From the NCBI GenBank assembly GCA_963931255.1, contig OZ006972.1:1054001-1118000 (forward strand): a stretch of 64,000 nt of DNA. Reading direction: 5' to 3'. Positions 8,213 through 15,572 of the stretch are shown here, piece by piece (position 1 is the stretch's first letter; each line of letters starts with the position of its first letter). Made by a program: the position numbers and the translations under genes. Source of the DNA: CALUVN01 sp944323595 (GTDB lineage: Bacteria > Cyanobacteriota > Vampirovibrionia > Gastranaerophilales > Gastranaerophilaceae). Below the pieces are notes generated by a model that ran no database searches, was not told the origin of the DNA, and saw only the letters and a list, made by a program, of their open reading frames with translations.

Positions 8213-8846
8213 TTTTACCCCTGCCCCCTTCTTTTAAAATTGCATTAATATATAGTTTCACATTTTCTTTTATGATTTTGATATCTTCCTCGCAGAAGTC
8301 TGTCTGCCCGAGCGGTCTAAGTGAAAATGCCGGTAAAATCCGCGGAGAATTCACCTGTGAAAGCATAAAAAGCGTTTTAAATATAACAAGCCTGTCATTG
8401 ACATCTTTATTTAAAATTCTGGCAACTACGCTTCTCATATAATCCAGTACCGGTGATTTAACTATAAAATCAAGTTTTTGCTGTTCTTTCAAAAGTATAA
8501 CTATCAAATCTGACGATACATTTGTATAGAAAAAATTGACAAGCCTGTCTGATATAGTTATTAATAAATCTACACATTCTTTTGTGCTCATATTTTGAGG
8601 ATTTCTGTTTAAATCGAGAAAACTTTTGGAATATTCGATTTGTTTCTCTATTAAATCCTCAATAATCCCGTTATAAAGTTCCTGTTTACCTCCCCAGTAA
8701 TATGAAATCATGCAAAGATTAACGTCAGCCAACTTGCAAATTTCTCTGATACTTGCGCCGTCAAATCCTTTTTGTGCAAAGAGTTTAGTAGCAGCTTCTA
8801 AAATTCTTGATTTTGAATTTTCATCCTTTTTTGTATCAGTGTTCAT
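8205..8846 (-). CDS. TetR-family repressor of the efflux operon (CecR-like)
   Basis: From the ATG at 8846 the protein has 213 residues. The N-terminal domain (SRILEAATKLFAQKGFDGASIREICKLADVNLCMISYYWGGKQELY) is a canonical TetR helix-turn-helix; the C-terminal half is the ligand/dimer domain. A longer reading begins at a TTG at 8882, but that TTG is the first triplet of the -35 box, so the ATG at 8846 is preferred. It has no Shine-Dalgarno: TATAAT ends 7 bp before the ATG, so the mRNA should be leaderless. The gene heads the efflux operon and a palindrome in its promoter spacer suggests autorepression. In E. coli, CecR controls ybhGFSR, which fits. Confidence 0.85.
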   Translation of the reverse strand: MNTDTKKDENSKSRILEAATKLFAQKGFDGASIREICKLADVNLCMISYYWGGKQELYNGIIEDLIEKQIEYSKSFLDLNRNPQNMSTKECVDLLITISDRLVNFFYTNVSSDLIVILLKEQQKLDFIVKSPVLDYMRSVVARILNKDVNDRLVIFKTLFMLSQVNSPRILPAFSLRPLGQTDFCEEDIKIIKENVKLYINAILKEGGRGKND

Positions 8847-8853
8847 ATTTTTG

Positions 8854-8882
8854 ATTATAAAACAAACGTTTGATTTTATCAA
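8854..8882 (-). promoter_or_regulatory. Consensus promoter of the tetR-efflux operon with embedded operator
   Basis: On the minus strand TTGATA (8882-8877), a spacer of exactly 17 bp, then TATAAT (8859-8854). The spacer contains the perfect palindrome CAAACGTTTG (8872-8863), a likely TetR-family operator that would block RNA polymerase. The ATG is 7 bp after the -10 box. Confidence 0.82.
8863..8872. promoter_or_regulatory. Putative TetR operator CAAACGTTTG
   Basis: Perfect 10-bp palindrome centred between -35 and -10 boxes of the efflux operon. It extends imperfectly outward as AAAACAAACGTTTGATTTT. TetR repressors bind such dyads and usually their own promoter. Confidence 0.7.
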
Positions 8883-9050
8883 TAATTATTTTTTAAACAA
8901 TTTTATATAAATGAACAACATTTTATCCCAAGCAAATTTGAATTTTGTATGAAATTTGTACTTTATTTAATAATCATATAAAATATGGGTAAAAGTTATT
9001 ATTAGTCTTTGACATGTATATTTTTTAATTTATTATTTCTTATGTCTAGA

Positions 9051-9674
9051 TTAAGAATTTAACCAATTCAGGCAGATTTTGGAGAAGTTGTGTTTAAAGT
9101 GCAGGAACAAATCTTCGGCGTGGCATCCGTTTTGGTAGAATTTATATTTTTTGGGGCAGAGTGCTTTATTATACAATTCTTCCGTATGCCAGAAATGTAC
9201 TGTAGGGTCTTTTCCTCCTGCAATAAATAGTGTCGGAGCTTTTATTCTTGTAACGACATCTATTGGCTTAATTTTTTCTTTAGGTATCGGGTATGGTCTA
9301 ATTGATGCAAATCTTTCAAGTTCAAATTTTTTAAAAGTTTCTGCCCATGCTTCTTTTTTCCACATTTCGTTTTCAATTTTGCTAAAATCTGCAGGTGCTG
9401 ATACTGCTATAACTTTATCAATAAATCTGCTTTTTGATGCGTAAATTAGTGATATCGCAGCACCCAGTGAAAATCCGGTAAGATAAATTTTCTTATAATG
9501 CTGTTTCCTTGCAAAGCGGACAACTGCATCCATATCCATAATTTCTACTGCTGTAAATGTATAAAATCCGCTACTTTTGCCGTGTCCGCGAAAATCAAAA
9601 GTTATAACATCAAAGTGTTTGGCAAAAAATTCGGAAATATCCGTAAAAGCATTTGAATCTTTTGTCATACACCA
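9051..9674 (-). pseudogene. Alpha/beta hydrolase, C-terminal 205 residues (gene split by the mobile element)
   Basis: This part carries the hydrolase core: ITFDFRGHGKSSG, the nucleophile elbow GFSLGAA (Ser at residue 67 of the fragment), the acid loop FIAGGKDPTVHF and the final His in GCHAEDLFLHF. What is missing is the first beta strand and the oxyanion-hole turn. These lie at 17480-17578 on the far side of the inserted element. Rejoining the two pieces at the shared TGG gives APGW-CMTKDS in frame, a 239-residue hydrolase of normal size. The internal ATG at 9668 has no ribosome site, so this piece is probably not translated well. The intact product would be a cytoplasmic serine hydrolase of unknown substrate. 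Confidence 0.88.
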
Positions 9675-9733
9675 TGAAGCGTTTTGTCAAGTGCTATTTT
9701 GAGTTATTGACGCACAATCAAAGTGAAAGCGCG

Positions 9734-9763
9734 AAAGTGCAAAGCGCAAAGGGTCTGCACTTT
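9734..9763. repeat. Inverted repeat near the left end of the mobile element
   Basis: AAAGTGCA (9734-9741) and TGCACTTT (9756-9763) face each other around 14 bases, and GCAAAG/CTTTGC forms a nested alternative. It lies between the primase stop and the left junction. It could end transcription or bind the recombinase. Confidence 0.5.
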
Positions 9764-9769
9764 GCGTTT

Positions 9770-11680
9770 TCAGCTTGCGGGTTCGGGCGGCTGCTTCTTC
9801 TTGATGAAGTTGTACCATTGACCGCCGACGCGCCTTGCATCCAAAACACCGCCCATGTTGCGCTTGGCGTTCTGCACCGTCCTTTCAGATATTCCGGCTT
9901 CGGCTGCGGCCTTTACAATTTCCTCGCTGGCAAGCTCTTTCCCGTCTGCAAGCAGGTCAAGTATCAGCCGTTCCGCCTGTTCGGTCTTGGTGGCCGTGTT
10001 GCCGCCCGCGCCGGATAGCAGCTCGTCGGCGGTAATGTCATACTCGCCTATCCACGAAAAGCCCGTTTCCGGGTCAAGGCAAAAGGCAACGGGCTTGCCC
10101 TCCGGCGCAAGGGAAGATTTGTCATGGACGATAACGCGCACATTTGGCTCCCGCTTCACGCGCCCAATCAGCAGGACGCTCCTTGCTGCGGCGCGGAAGT
10201 CAATAGAACCTAAGCCCCGGTATGCGCTCTGTCCTCCGGCGGCTTTATTCAAGTGTCCGATAAGGATAACGGCGCACCCGGTACGCTCGGCAACATCGGC
10301 AAGGCGGCGGAACATGGGGCGCACCTCGTTTGCCCTGTTCATGTCGGTCTTTTCGCCCATGTACGCCTGTATGGGGTCAAGGATAATCAGCCGCGCCCCG
10401 GTCTGCCGGATAGCTCTCTCTATGCGCTCGTCGGAAAGGGAAAGCCCCTGCTTGCTCTCATCAATGACAAGAACACGGTCAAGGTCTGCTTCGGCTTCCA
10501 TAAGGCGGGGCTTGATGGTGTCGCCCAAACCGTCCTCGGCGGTCTGGTAAATCACATTGAATGGCTCATGCGCTGCCATGTGGGGGAACGGCTTGCGGTT
10601 GGTACAAGCGGCGGCAAGGCGTAGGGCAAAGGTGGTCTTGCCCTCGCCGGGGTTGCCTTGCACAATGGTTACTTTCCCAAACGGGATATACGGCTCCCAT
10701 AGCCATTCAACGGTCTGCGTGTCAACCTCGCTCATGCGGATAATCTCGACGGTTTCTTCCTGCGGCGGCTCTTTCAAGCCGTAAACAGCTTCCCGGATAT
10801 ACTTCCCGTCTGTGATTTCTGCCCGGTGCTGCAATACCTCGTTCCAATCCTTGAAAAGAGGGATAAGCCGGTGGACGGTATAGCCCTCCGGCATGAGCTT
10901 TACAAGGCGGCTGCAAGCGTCGTTCCCGGCTTCATCGCTGTCAAGGCAGAGGTAAACGGTCTTGATGTTCGGACGGTCAGAGAGAAAGCGGAGCAGGGCT
11001 TTTTCTCCCACGCCGCCCAATGACAGGTAGCTTTGCTTCTGCCATTCCTTTTTGAACAGGCAGAGGAAAGAGATCAGGTCAATGGGTGCTTCAAAGACAA
11101 ACAATCTTTCGCCCTCGCCCCGGTAACAGAAGTTAAAGGCTTTGTCGCTGCCTTTCACATCAAGCCGGAAGTTTCCCGCCGTTCCTTTGCTGTGGGCGTA
11201 GCGCGGTATTCCGTCCTCGTCCCGCCCCACAAATACGGCGTTGTGGTGGGCTGCGTCCTCGTAAATATCGCCGCGGGCAAAGAAAAAGCCCGTCACATCT
11301 TCATCAATGCGGCGGGCTGTTGTGAGGTAGTTCCTCGCTGTTCGGTTGTCGCTGTTTGGGGGTGGTAGCCGGAAGTCGGATAGGGACGCGGGGCAAGGTC
11401 TGTCCGGCGGCGGTGCGGCTCCCTTTTCTCCTGTGAGAAGTTCTACGGCTTCGGTGAAGCTCTTGCCGAAAAACTCCATAACAAAATCAACGGGGCCGCC
11501 GCCCTTGCTCTGGCTGTGCCTGTACCACTTGTTTCCCCGGACGGTCAAGCTGTCGTGCCGTTTCCAGCGGTATTCATTCCCGGCGCGGGTAAGCTGCTCG
11601 CCCTGTGATTGCAGGAAAGAAACAAGGTCGGCTTGGTTCGCCCGGTCTATCTGTTCTTGGGTGTAATACAAAAAGCTCAA
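9770..11680 (-). CDS. Primase/RecA-like ATPase replication protein of the mobile element
   Basis: A 636-residue fusion. Residues 1-90 (EQIDRANQADLVSFLQSQGE and WYRHSQSKGGGPVDFVMEFFGKSF) resemble the DUF3991/CHC2-like head of mobile-element primases. About 190-270 is a Toprim domain (LFVFEAPIDLISFL and VYLCLDSDEAGNDAC). About 330-530 is a RecA/RepA-like ATPase with Walker A GNPGEGKTT (Lys348) and Walker B ARLIILDPIQAY, then a winged-helix-like C-terminus (ASEEIVKAAAEAGISERTVQNAKRNM). Such proteins help replicate or re-establish the excised element after transfer. The codon use is GC-rich like its neighbours and unlike the host. It starts 6 bp downstream of the relaxase stop, suggesting one operon. 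Confidence 0.83.
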   Translation of the reverse strand: MSFLYYTQEQIDRANQADLVSFLQSQGEQLTRAGNEYRWKRHDSLTVRGNKWYRHSQSKGGGPVDFVMEFFGKSFTEAVELLTGEKGAAPPPDRPCPASLSDFRLPPPNSDNRTARNYLTTARRIDEDVTGFFFARGDIYEDAAHHNAVFVGRDEDGIPRYAHSKGTAGNFRLDVKGSDKAFNFCYRGEGERLFVFEAPIDLISFLCLFKKEWQKQSYLSLGGVGEKALLRFLSDRPNIKTVYLCLDSDEAGNDACSRLVKLMPEGYTVHRLIPLFKDWNEVLQHRAEITDGKYIREAVYGLKEPPQEETVEIIRMSEVDTQTVEWLWEPYIPFGKVTIVQGNPGEGKTTFALRLAAACTNRKPFPHMAAHEPFNVIYQTAEDGLGDTIKPRLMEAEADLDRVLVIDESKQGLSLSDERIERAIRQTGARLIILDPIQAYMGEKTDMNRANEVRPMFRRLADVAERTGCAVILIGHLNKAAGGQSAYRGLGSIDFRAAARSVLLIGRVKREPNVRVIVHDKSSLAPEGKPVAFCLDPETGFSWIGEYDITADELLSGAGGNTATKTEQAERLILDLLADGKELASEEIVKAAAEAGISERTVQNAKRNMGGVLDARRVGGQWYNFIKKKQPPEPAS

Positions 11681-11686
11681 CTCCTT

Positions 11687-13195
11687 TCATCGTTCTAAGT
11701 CGTGCCGCTTGGCGCGGGTCTGCTCCGGCTGGTCGGCTTTCAGCGCAATGTCAACACACTTGCGGATATTGTGCAGCTCGGCAACCTCGGCGCGGGTTTC
11801 TTTCAGCTTGGTATATTCCGCTGTTCTCTGCCCGCTGAGAGTGGCGTACTCTTTTTCCCATTCAGAGATAGGCAAGGTCTTTGTCCCTTTCGGCAGATTT
11901 GCATGGAGATAGCGGCTCGCTGCGTTCCATAGCGTAAGCTCGGCGCGGTGGGCTTCCTCGTACTTGTCGCGCTTGCTCGTCCAGCCATTTTTCAGCTTTT
12001 TCAGCTCGTCGTGAATGGGCTTGTACTCGGTGTAGTTCTTCCCGTATTCAATCAGCTTTTGCAATTCTTTCATGCGCTTCTCGGCGGTTTTCATGCCCTC
12101 CCGGATAGCGTCGGCTTGGTCGCTGACAGAGGAAAGGGCAGCGTCCAGCTCGTCAAGGGTGGAAATGCCATGCTCGGAAAGATAGTTGACCGCCTTTGCA
12201 ACGGTTTTCAGTTCGTCGGCGGTGTGCTGCCTTTGCCAACTCTGCGAATACTTCCGGCTCTTTTCTCTCTGAACGCTTAAATACTTCATCAGCAGATTTG
12301 CAAGGCCGGGGGATTGCGGGGGCTGCTCCGGGGCGGTTTCCCGCGCCTTGAACAGTTCGCCAATCCATTCTTTGAGCTTTCCAATCTGCGCCCGGATTTC
12401 CCGGATAAGGCGGTTTGCTTTTTGGATATTCCGGTTCAGCTCGCCTTTCTCGGTGGCTATGCCTTTCTTCTCCATTTGACAGGCCGCCACGCCCATGTGG
12501 ACGGTGGGCAGCTCGTCAATGCCGCGCTCGGCGTTGCTGCGGTGGTCGATGCGCTCCGGGCTTCCGGCGCGTTCAAGGTAGGCGTTTGAAATATCCGCCC
12601 ATGCCTTGCGCCATAAAAGCGCGTTGCCCTTGTCGTTCCAGCCGGTCAGGTCAACTTTGCGGGCCTTGTATTTGCCGCTTGGCAAGCGAATACGCTCGCC
12701 GTTTTCATCAAGGTCATATTCCTTTTTGGACTTCGCCGCCCATGCGCCGCGCTCGTCAAGGGGGCGCATGGTAAGCATGATGTGACAATGGGGATTGCCC
12801 TTGCCGGTGTCGTGAATGGCGTAATCAACGCACATTCCTCTGGAAACAAATTGAGAGGAACAGTATTCCCGGACAAGCCGGATCTGTTCCTCTCTGGATA
12901 ACTCTATGGGAAGCGCCGCGTCAATCTCTCTGGCAAGCTGGGCGTTCCCGGCTTTCTCGTAAAGCTCCACGCTGTTCCACAAGGTTGAACGGTCAGAGAA
13001 AGAGGGCGGGGCATTGGGCGGCAGTAGGATTTCCGTATGGACAACACCGCCTTTGCGGGTGTAGTCGTGGGTCATTCCGTCCCACTCATTTGTCAACTTT
13101 TCGCCGCTTCGGTAGGCGGCTGCGGCAACGGCTGATTTGCCCTTGCCCCGGCTGACAATGCTGATATTACAATGGTAGATGGCTATGGGTATCAC
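11687..13195 (-). CDS. MobA/MobL-family (MOBQ) relaxase
   Basis: About 502 residues from the GTG at 13195. The N-terminal relaxase domain has IYHCNISIVSRGKGKSAVAAAAYRSGE, the VHTEILLPPNAP segment and the metal-binding histidines in HDTGKGNPHCHIMLTMRP; the C-terminal half is a long coiled coil (about 290-480). It should nick oriT at 13395-13422 and pilot the strand during mobilization. The start is odd: homologues normally begin MPIAIYHC, but here the matching codons are ATA CCC ATA GCC, with no ATG. GTG 13195 overlaps the GGGAGGTG ribosome site, so initiation may be at GTG or at a rare ATA, or be impaired. A longer frame upstream to 13393 runs through oriT and is unlikely to be coding. Confidence 0.87.
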   Translation of the reverse strand: MIPIAIYHCNISIVSRGKGKSAVAAAAYRSGEKLTNEWDGMTHDYTRKGGVVHTEILLPPNAPPSFSDRSTLWNSVELYEKAGNAQLAREIDAALPIELSREEQIRLVREYCSSQFVSRGMCVDYAIHDTGKGNPHCHIMLTMRPLDERGAWAAKSKKEYDLDENGERIRLPSGKYKARKVDLTGWNDKGNALLWRKAWADISNAYLERAGSPERIDHRSNAERGIDELPTVHMGVAACQMEKKGIATEKGELNRNIQKANRLIREIRAQIGKLKEWIGELFKARETAPEQPPQSPGLANLLMKYLSVQREKSRKYSQSWQRQHTADELKTVAKAVNYLSEHGISTLDELDAALSSVSDQADAIREGMKTAEKRMKELQKLIEYGKNYTEYKPIHDELKKLKNGWTSKRDKYEEAHRAELTLWNAASRYLHANLPKGTKTLPISEWEKEYATLSGQRTAEYTKLKETRAEVAELHNIRKCVDIALKADQPEQTRAKRHDLER

Positions 13196-13224
13196 CTCCC
13201 GGATAGGATAATAAAACCCGCAAA

Positions 13225-13436
13225 AATGGTACAGACGCCAACGGCGGGTGTACTGTTTTTGTGGGTGTGCAGGGATAGCCGCGTAAGCGGCGCAAGGGGT
13301 GCAGCCCCTTGTTGCGGCAAAGCCGCCAATGTCGGTCAGAGAGGGAAGCAAGCGGCTTTCTCTCTGTGCCGACAAGCCCTCGGCAGAGCGCACGCACCCG
13401 TAAGGGTGTATAAGTGCGCCCTTTGTGCCAAAGGGA
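13225..13436. other. oriT region of the mobilizable element
   Basis: The stretch between relaxase and DUF3847 genes is full of inverted repeats: GTACA...TGTAC with inner GCC...GGC near 13228-13255, AAGGGGTGCAGCCCCTT near 13297, and CACCC-GTAA-GGGTG at 13395-13408. The last is directly followed by TAAGTGCGCCCT (13411-13422), the core of the nick region of RSF1010/R1162-type (MOBQ) origins, where the nick falls at GTGCG/CCCT. Position next to a MOBQ relaxase agrees. Confidence 0.8.
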
Positions 13437-13733
13437 TTATTCGCTTTTCCCGCCCTTGGTGCGTTTTTTCAGATAAGCCCGCGCTTCCTCGCTCGTCAAG
13501 GCAAGCCGGAGAAAGGCGGCGGCTTCCTCGTCGGTCATGGTCTTGGCTTCCGGCACAATGCTCTCAAAGACCGCACCCCGGACGATCAGCCGATGGCTGC
13601 GCGTCCTGCGTTCCTCTTGGGATAACTTTTGCCGCAACACCTTTTCCCGGTTTTCAAGCTGCCGGATTTTCTTCTTCCCGTCCTCAATCTCGGCTTGCAA
13701 TTCCTCGCGGTTTTTTTCTCTCGGTTTCGTCAT
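13437..13733 (-). CDS. DUF3847 protein (mobile-element accessory)
   Basis: A 98-residue protein: an N-terminal charged coiled coil (ELQAEIEDGKKKIRQLENREKVLRQKLSQEERR) followed by THRLIVRGAVFESIVPEAKTMTDEEAAAFLRLAL-like sequence. This plan is the DUF3847 family, constantly found beside MobA/MobL relaxases in Clostridia elements. It probably assists the relaxase at oriT, which lies between the two genes, but the role is not established. The start ATG at 13733 has AAGGAG about 9 bp upstream. Confidence 0.8.
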   Translation of the reverse strand: MTKPREKNREELQAEIEDGKKKIRQLENREKVLRQKLSQEERRTRSHRLIVRGAVFESIVPEAKTMTDEEAAAFLRLALTSEEARAYLKKRTKGGKSE

Positions 13734-13765
13734 GGGTGGTCACTCCTTTCTACCTGTCGGCATAG

Positions 13766-13799
13766 AAAAAGGACAGTCGATTTCCTCGGCTGTCCTTTT
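13766..13799. terminator. Bidirectional-looking terminator between methyltransferase and DUF3847 genes
   Basis: AAAAAGGACAG and CTGTCCTTTT pair around a 13-base loop, with T-runs on both strands. It separates the methyltransferase transcript from the mob genes. Confidence 0.75.
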
Positions 13800-13864
13800 G
13801 ATTAGGGTGTTTGGTTTACTCCGTTCTGCTCAATAAATGGGAATATTAAATATCAATACGCCCT

Positions 13865-14698
13865 TTAATACATTCCTATTAAAACATCAGCTTCGATTGT
13901 CAAATGTGTGAGAGTACGCCAATCAACGCAATCTTTTTCAACGCAAAAGAGAAGCGGCGTCATTTCAATAAACGACATTCTTTGTTCTGATGACAACTGT
14001 ACGGTGGCTGAAACCGTTTCTCTTGAAATGGTTTTAAGATATTTCTCAAAATATTCAACGACAGACTCATTTGAATAATCTGGATTTTTCAAGTGTGCTT
14101 GCACTTTAGTCCTGATTTCCCTCAAATGATTTTTCGTAGGAATTACTTTCACAACATATCCGTTAGGAGATAGCAATCGCTGAAATTCTTTGTAGTGTGC
14201 AGGCGAAAATATGTCTAAAATACAATCCATACTTCCGTCTTTCAAAGGGATTTTTGATAAGTCAGTAACAAACCACTTCACTGCTTTGCGCTTGTCTTTT
14301 TTTGATGCAATCTGTATTGCCTCCCTTGACAAGTCAAAGGCAAAGATGTTTCGTTCTGTTCTTTGCTGTATCTGCCTTGCATAGAAACCCTCGCCGCAAC
14401 CAACATCTAAAATGTTTCTTATAGATGGCGTATCAGAAATAAACTGTATGATTTTCTCCAACACAACATCATACATGCCATACTCCAAAATTTGGTGCCG
14501 GTTGTCAAAAGACCGCTTGCTGTAGTTGGTTTTGGGCGATGATTTTAACAACAAATTTACATACCCATATCTTGAAATATCAAAGCAATGTCCATGTCTA
14601 CAAATTAGGCTATTGCCTTGTATATCCATTGATTTTGTGCAAATTGGGCATTGAAAATAAACCTTGCTGTCTGCAAAGCGTGATAAATTATTATTCAT
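13865..14698 (-). CDS. RlmA/TlrB-type 23S rRNA (guanine-N1) methyltransferase, element cargo
   Basis: A 277-residue SAM-dependent methyltransferase. Residues 17-38 contain C17-x2-C20-x12-C33-x3-H37, the same zinc-ligand spacing as RlmA of E. coli (Cys5, Cys8, Cys21, His25); ILDVGCGEGFYARQI (96-110) is SAM motif I, and SMDCILDIFSPAHYKEFQRLL follows as motif IV. RlmA(II)/TlrB enzymes methylate G748 of 23S rRNA and, with a second methylation, give tylosin resistance; RlmA(I) methylates G745. Which type this is cannot be decided here. A macrolide-type leader peptide and switching hairpins upstream argue for a drug-induced resistance role. Its GC content is lower than the rest of the element, so it is a later cargo. 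Confidence 0.82.
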   Translation of the reverse strand: MNNNLSRFADSKVYFQCPICTKSMDIQGNSLICRHGHCFDISRYGYVNLLLKSSPKTNYSKRSFDNRHQILEYGMYDVVLEKIIQFISDTPSIRNILDVGCGEGFYARQIQQRTERNIFAFDLSREAIQIASKKDKRKAVKWFVTDLSKIPLKDGSMDCILDIFSPAHYKEFQRLLSPNGYVVKVIPTKNHLREIRTKVQAHLKNPDYSNESVVEYFEKYLKTISRETVSATVQLSSEQRMSFIEMTPLLFCVEKDCVDWRTLTHLTIEADVLIGMY

Positions 14699-14709
14699 TT
14701 GTTTTTCCT

Positions 14710-14777
14710 CCGTAATTACATCTCTGCTTCAATAAGCGAGTTATGCAATACGGATAACCGCAACATAACTCGCGGTT
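14710..14777 (-). promoter_or_regulatory. Alternative hairpins controlling the methyltransferase start
   Basis: Three competing stems: HP1 AACCGC/GCGGTT (14777-14772 with 14761-14756); HP2 GCGAGTTATG/CATAACTCGC (14773-14764 with 14745-14736, 10 perfect pairs); HP3 CCGTATTGCAT/ATGTAATTACGG (14753-14743 with 14721-14710), whose 3' arm reaches into the ribosome site ACGGAGG (14713-14707). HP2 overlaps both HP1 and HP3. A ribosome stalled on the leader would block HP1, favour HP2 and so free the ribosome site. Confidence 0.75.
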
Positions 14778-14804
14778 TTATCTTAATCTCATAAATGTAA
14801 CCAT
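14778..14804 (-). CDS. Macrolide-type leader peptide MVTFMRLR
   Basis: Eight codons and a TAA, with a strong GGAGGAC (14817-14811) 6 bp upstream. The ending MRLR is the established macrolide arrest motif of ErmDL (MTHSMRLR...) and of the mef leader (MTASMRLR), where a drug-bound ribosome stalls at Arg-Leu-Arg. The peptide has the same length as the mef leader. Its stop codon directly abuts the switching hairpins ahead of the methyltransferase gene. I see this in the sequence; the induction itself is inferred. Confidence 0.85.
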   Translation of the reverse strand: MVTFMRLR

Positions 14805-14883
14805 TGTGTTGTCCTCCAATCAATTCCGCAGTATTACTCTGCTTTTAGAAAAAGTATAGCACAAAACTATGAACATTTCCACT

Positions 14884-15180
14884 CTATTTCAGCCTGTCGG
14901 CGGCGTTGCTCTCTCTGGCGTACCGCCGCGCCGCTTCCCGCCGTTCCTCGCTGTATGGGGCGGTCAGACGGAAAGAGAAGCGGCCTTTCTCAATGTCAAA
15001 CTCCATGCAGCCCGTTTCCGGGTCTGCGTCGGTCTGGCGGCACACATCGGGGTGCTGCTCGGCATAGGCGGCAAGCCGCTTCTTCAAGTCGGTATTGTGG
15101 GTACGGATATGGATCAACGGGTCTTTCTCATCAAACCAGATGTCTGTGGTCTTTTTTTGCTTGGGAAGCCCTGTTCGCAT
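14884..15180 (-). CDS. Conserved 98-aa mobile-element protein of unknown function
   Basis: A small protein with IWFDEKDPLIHIRTHNTDLKKRLAAYAEQHPDVC and GCMEFDIEKGRFSFRLTAPYSEERREAARRYA. It looks soluble with alternating strands and one amphipathic C-terminal helix. I recognise it only as a passenger of Clostridia mobilizable elements and cannot name a function. The ATG at 15180 follows GGAGAGTTT, a good ribosome site. It is GC-rich like the element backbone. Confidence 0.7.
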   Translation of the reverse strand: MRTGLPKQKKTTDIWFDEKDPLIHIRTHNTDLKKRLAAYAEQHPDVCRQTDADPETGCMEFDIEKGRFSFRLTAPYSEERREAARRYARESNAADRLK

Positions 15181-15274
15181 AAACTCTCCTTTCTGCGCCC
15201 CTGTTACGCAATAGGGGCATTTTTCGGGTGTTTTCTCCGGCTCTTGACTTGGAGAAAACGGCGTTTTTGACGAT

Positions 15275-15313
15275 AAAAACCGCCCGGACGGGGAATGTAT
15301 CGTCGGGGCGGCT
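15275..15313 (-). terminator. Intrinsic terminator after tnpW
   Basis: On the minus strand GCCGCCC-C-GAC pairs with GTC-C-GGGCGG, followed by TTTTTATC. It begins within the last codons/stop of tnpW and ends that transcript. Confidence 0.75.
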
Positions 15314-15314
15314 G

Positions 15315-15494
15315 TTATCGCAAAATTTCCGATTTTTCCGGCTCTTGACCGTCCTGCAAGCTGTCGGCAAGTATCACTTTGAGCAGCTTGTCGCGGAATG
15401 TTTCTGTGCCGCTGTGATTGAAAAACAATTCCGCAACGATGGTCTGTCCGTTCTTCTGTGTCGTGATGATACTGTCGGGGGTCTGTTCTGCCAT
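15315..15494 (-). CDS. tnpW: TnpW-like transposon protein
   Basis: A 59-residue ORF starting MAEQTPDSIITTQKNGQT and continuing with VAELFFNHSGTETFRDKLLKVIL. This matches the TnpW family of Tn4451-like elements, small proteins encoded next to the large serine recombinase TnpX. The function is unknown. The start at 15494 has AAGGAG 7 bp upstream. It lies just downstream of the recombinase and is separated by that gene's terminator. Confidence 0.8.
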   Translation of the reverse strand: MAEQTPDSIITTQKNGQTIVAELFFNHSGTETFRDKLLKVILADSLQDGQEPEKSEILR

Positions 15495-15518
15495 AGGCGG
15501 CTCCTTTCTCCGGGCGCG

Positions 15519-15551
15519 AAAAAGGGATTTCCCGTAGCCCGGAAAATCCCT
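15519..15551 (-). terminator. Intrinsic terminator after the serine recombinase
   Basis: On the minus strand AGGGATTTTCC and GGGAAATCCC pair around a short loop and are followed by TTTTT. It lies about 20 bp beyond the recombinase stop. Confidence 0.78.
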
Positions 15552-15572
15552 CTTAGTTGTCGGTATTCTGTT

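Noticed and set aside
13196..13393. N-terminal extension of the relaxase to 13393
   Set aside because: It would translate through oriT and gives no recognisable protein. The ribosome site at 13195-13200 marks the real start region.
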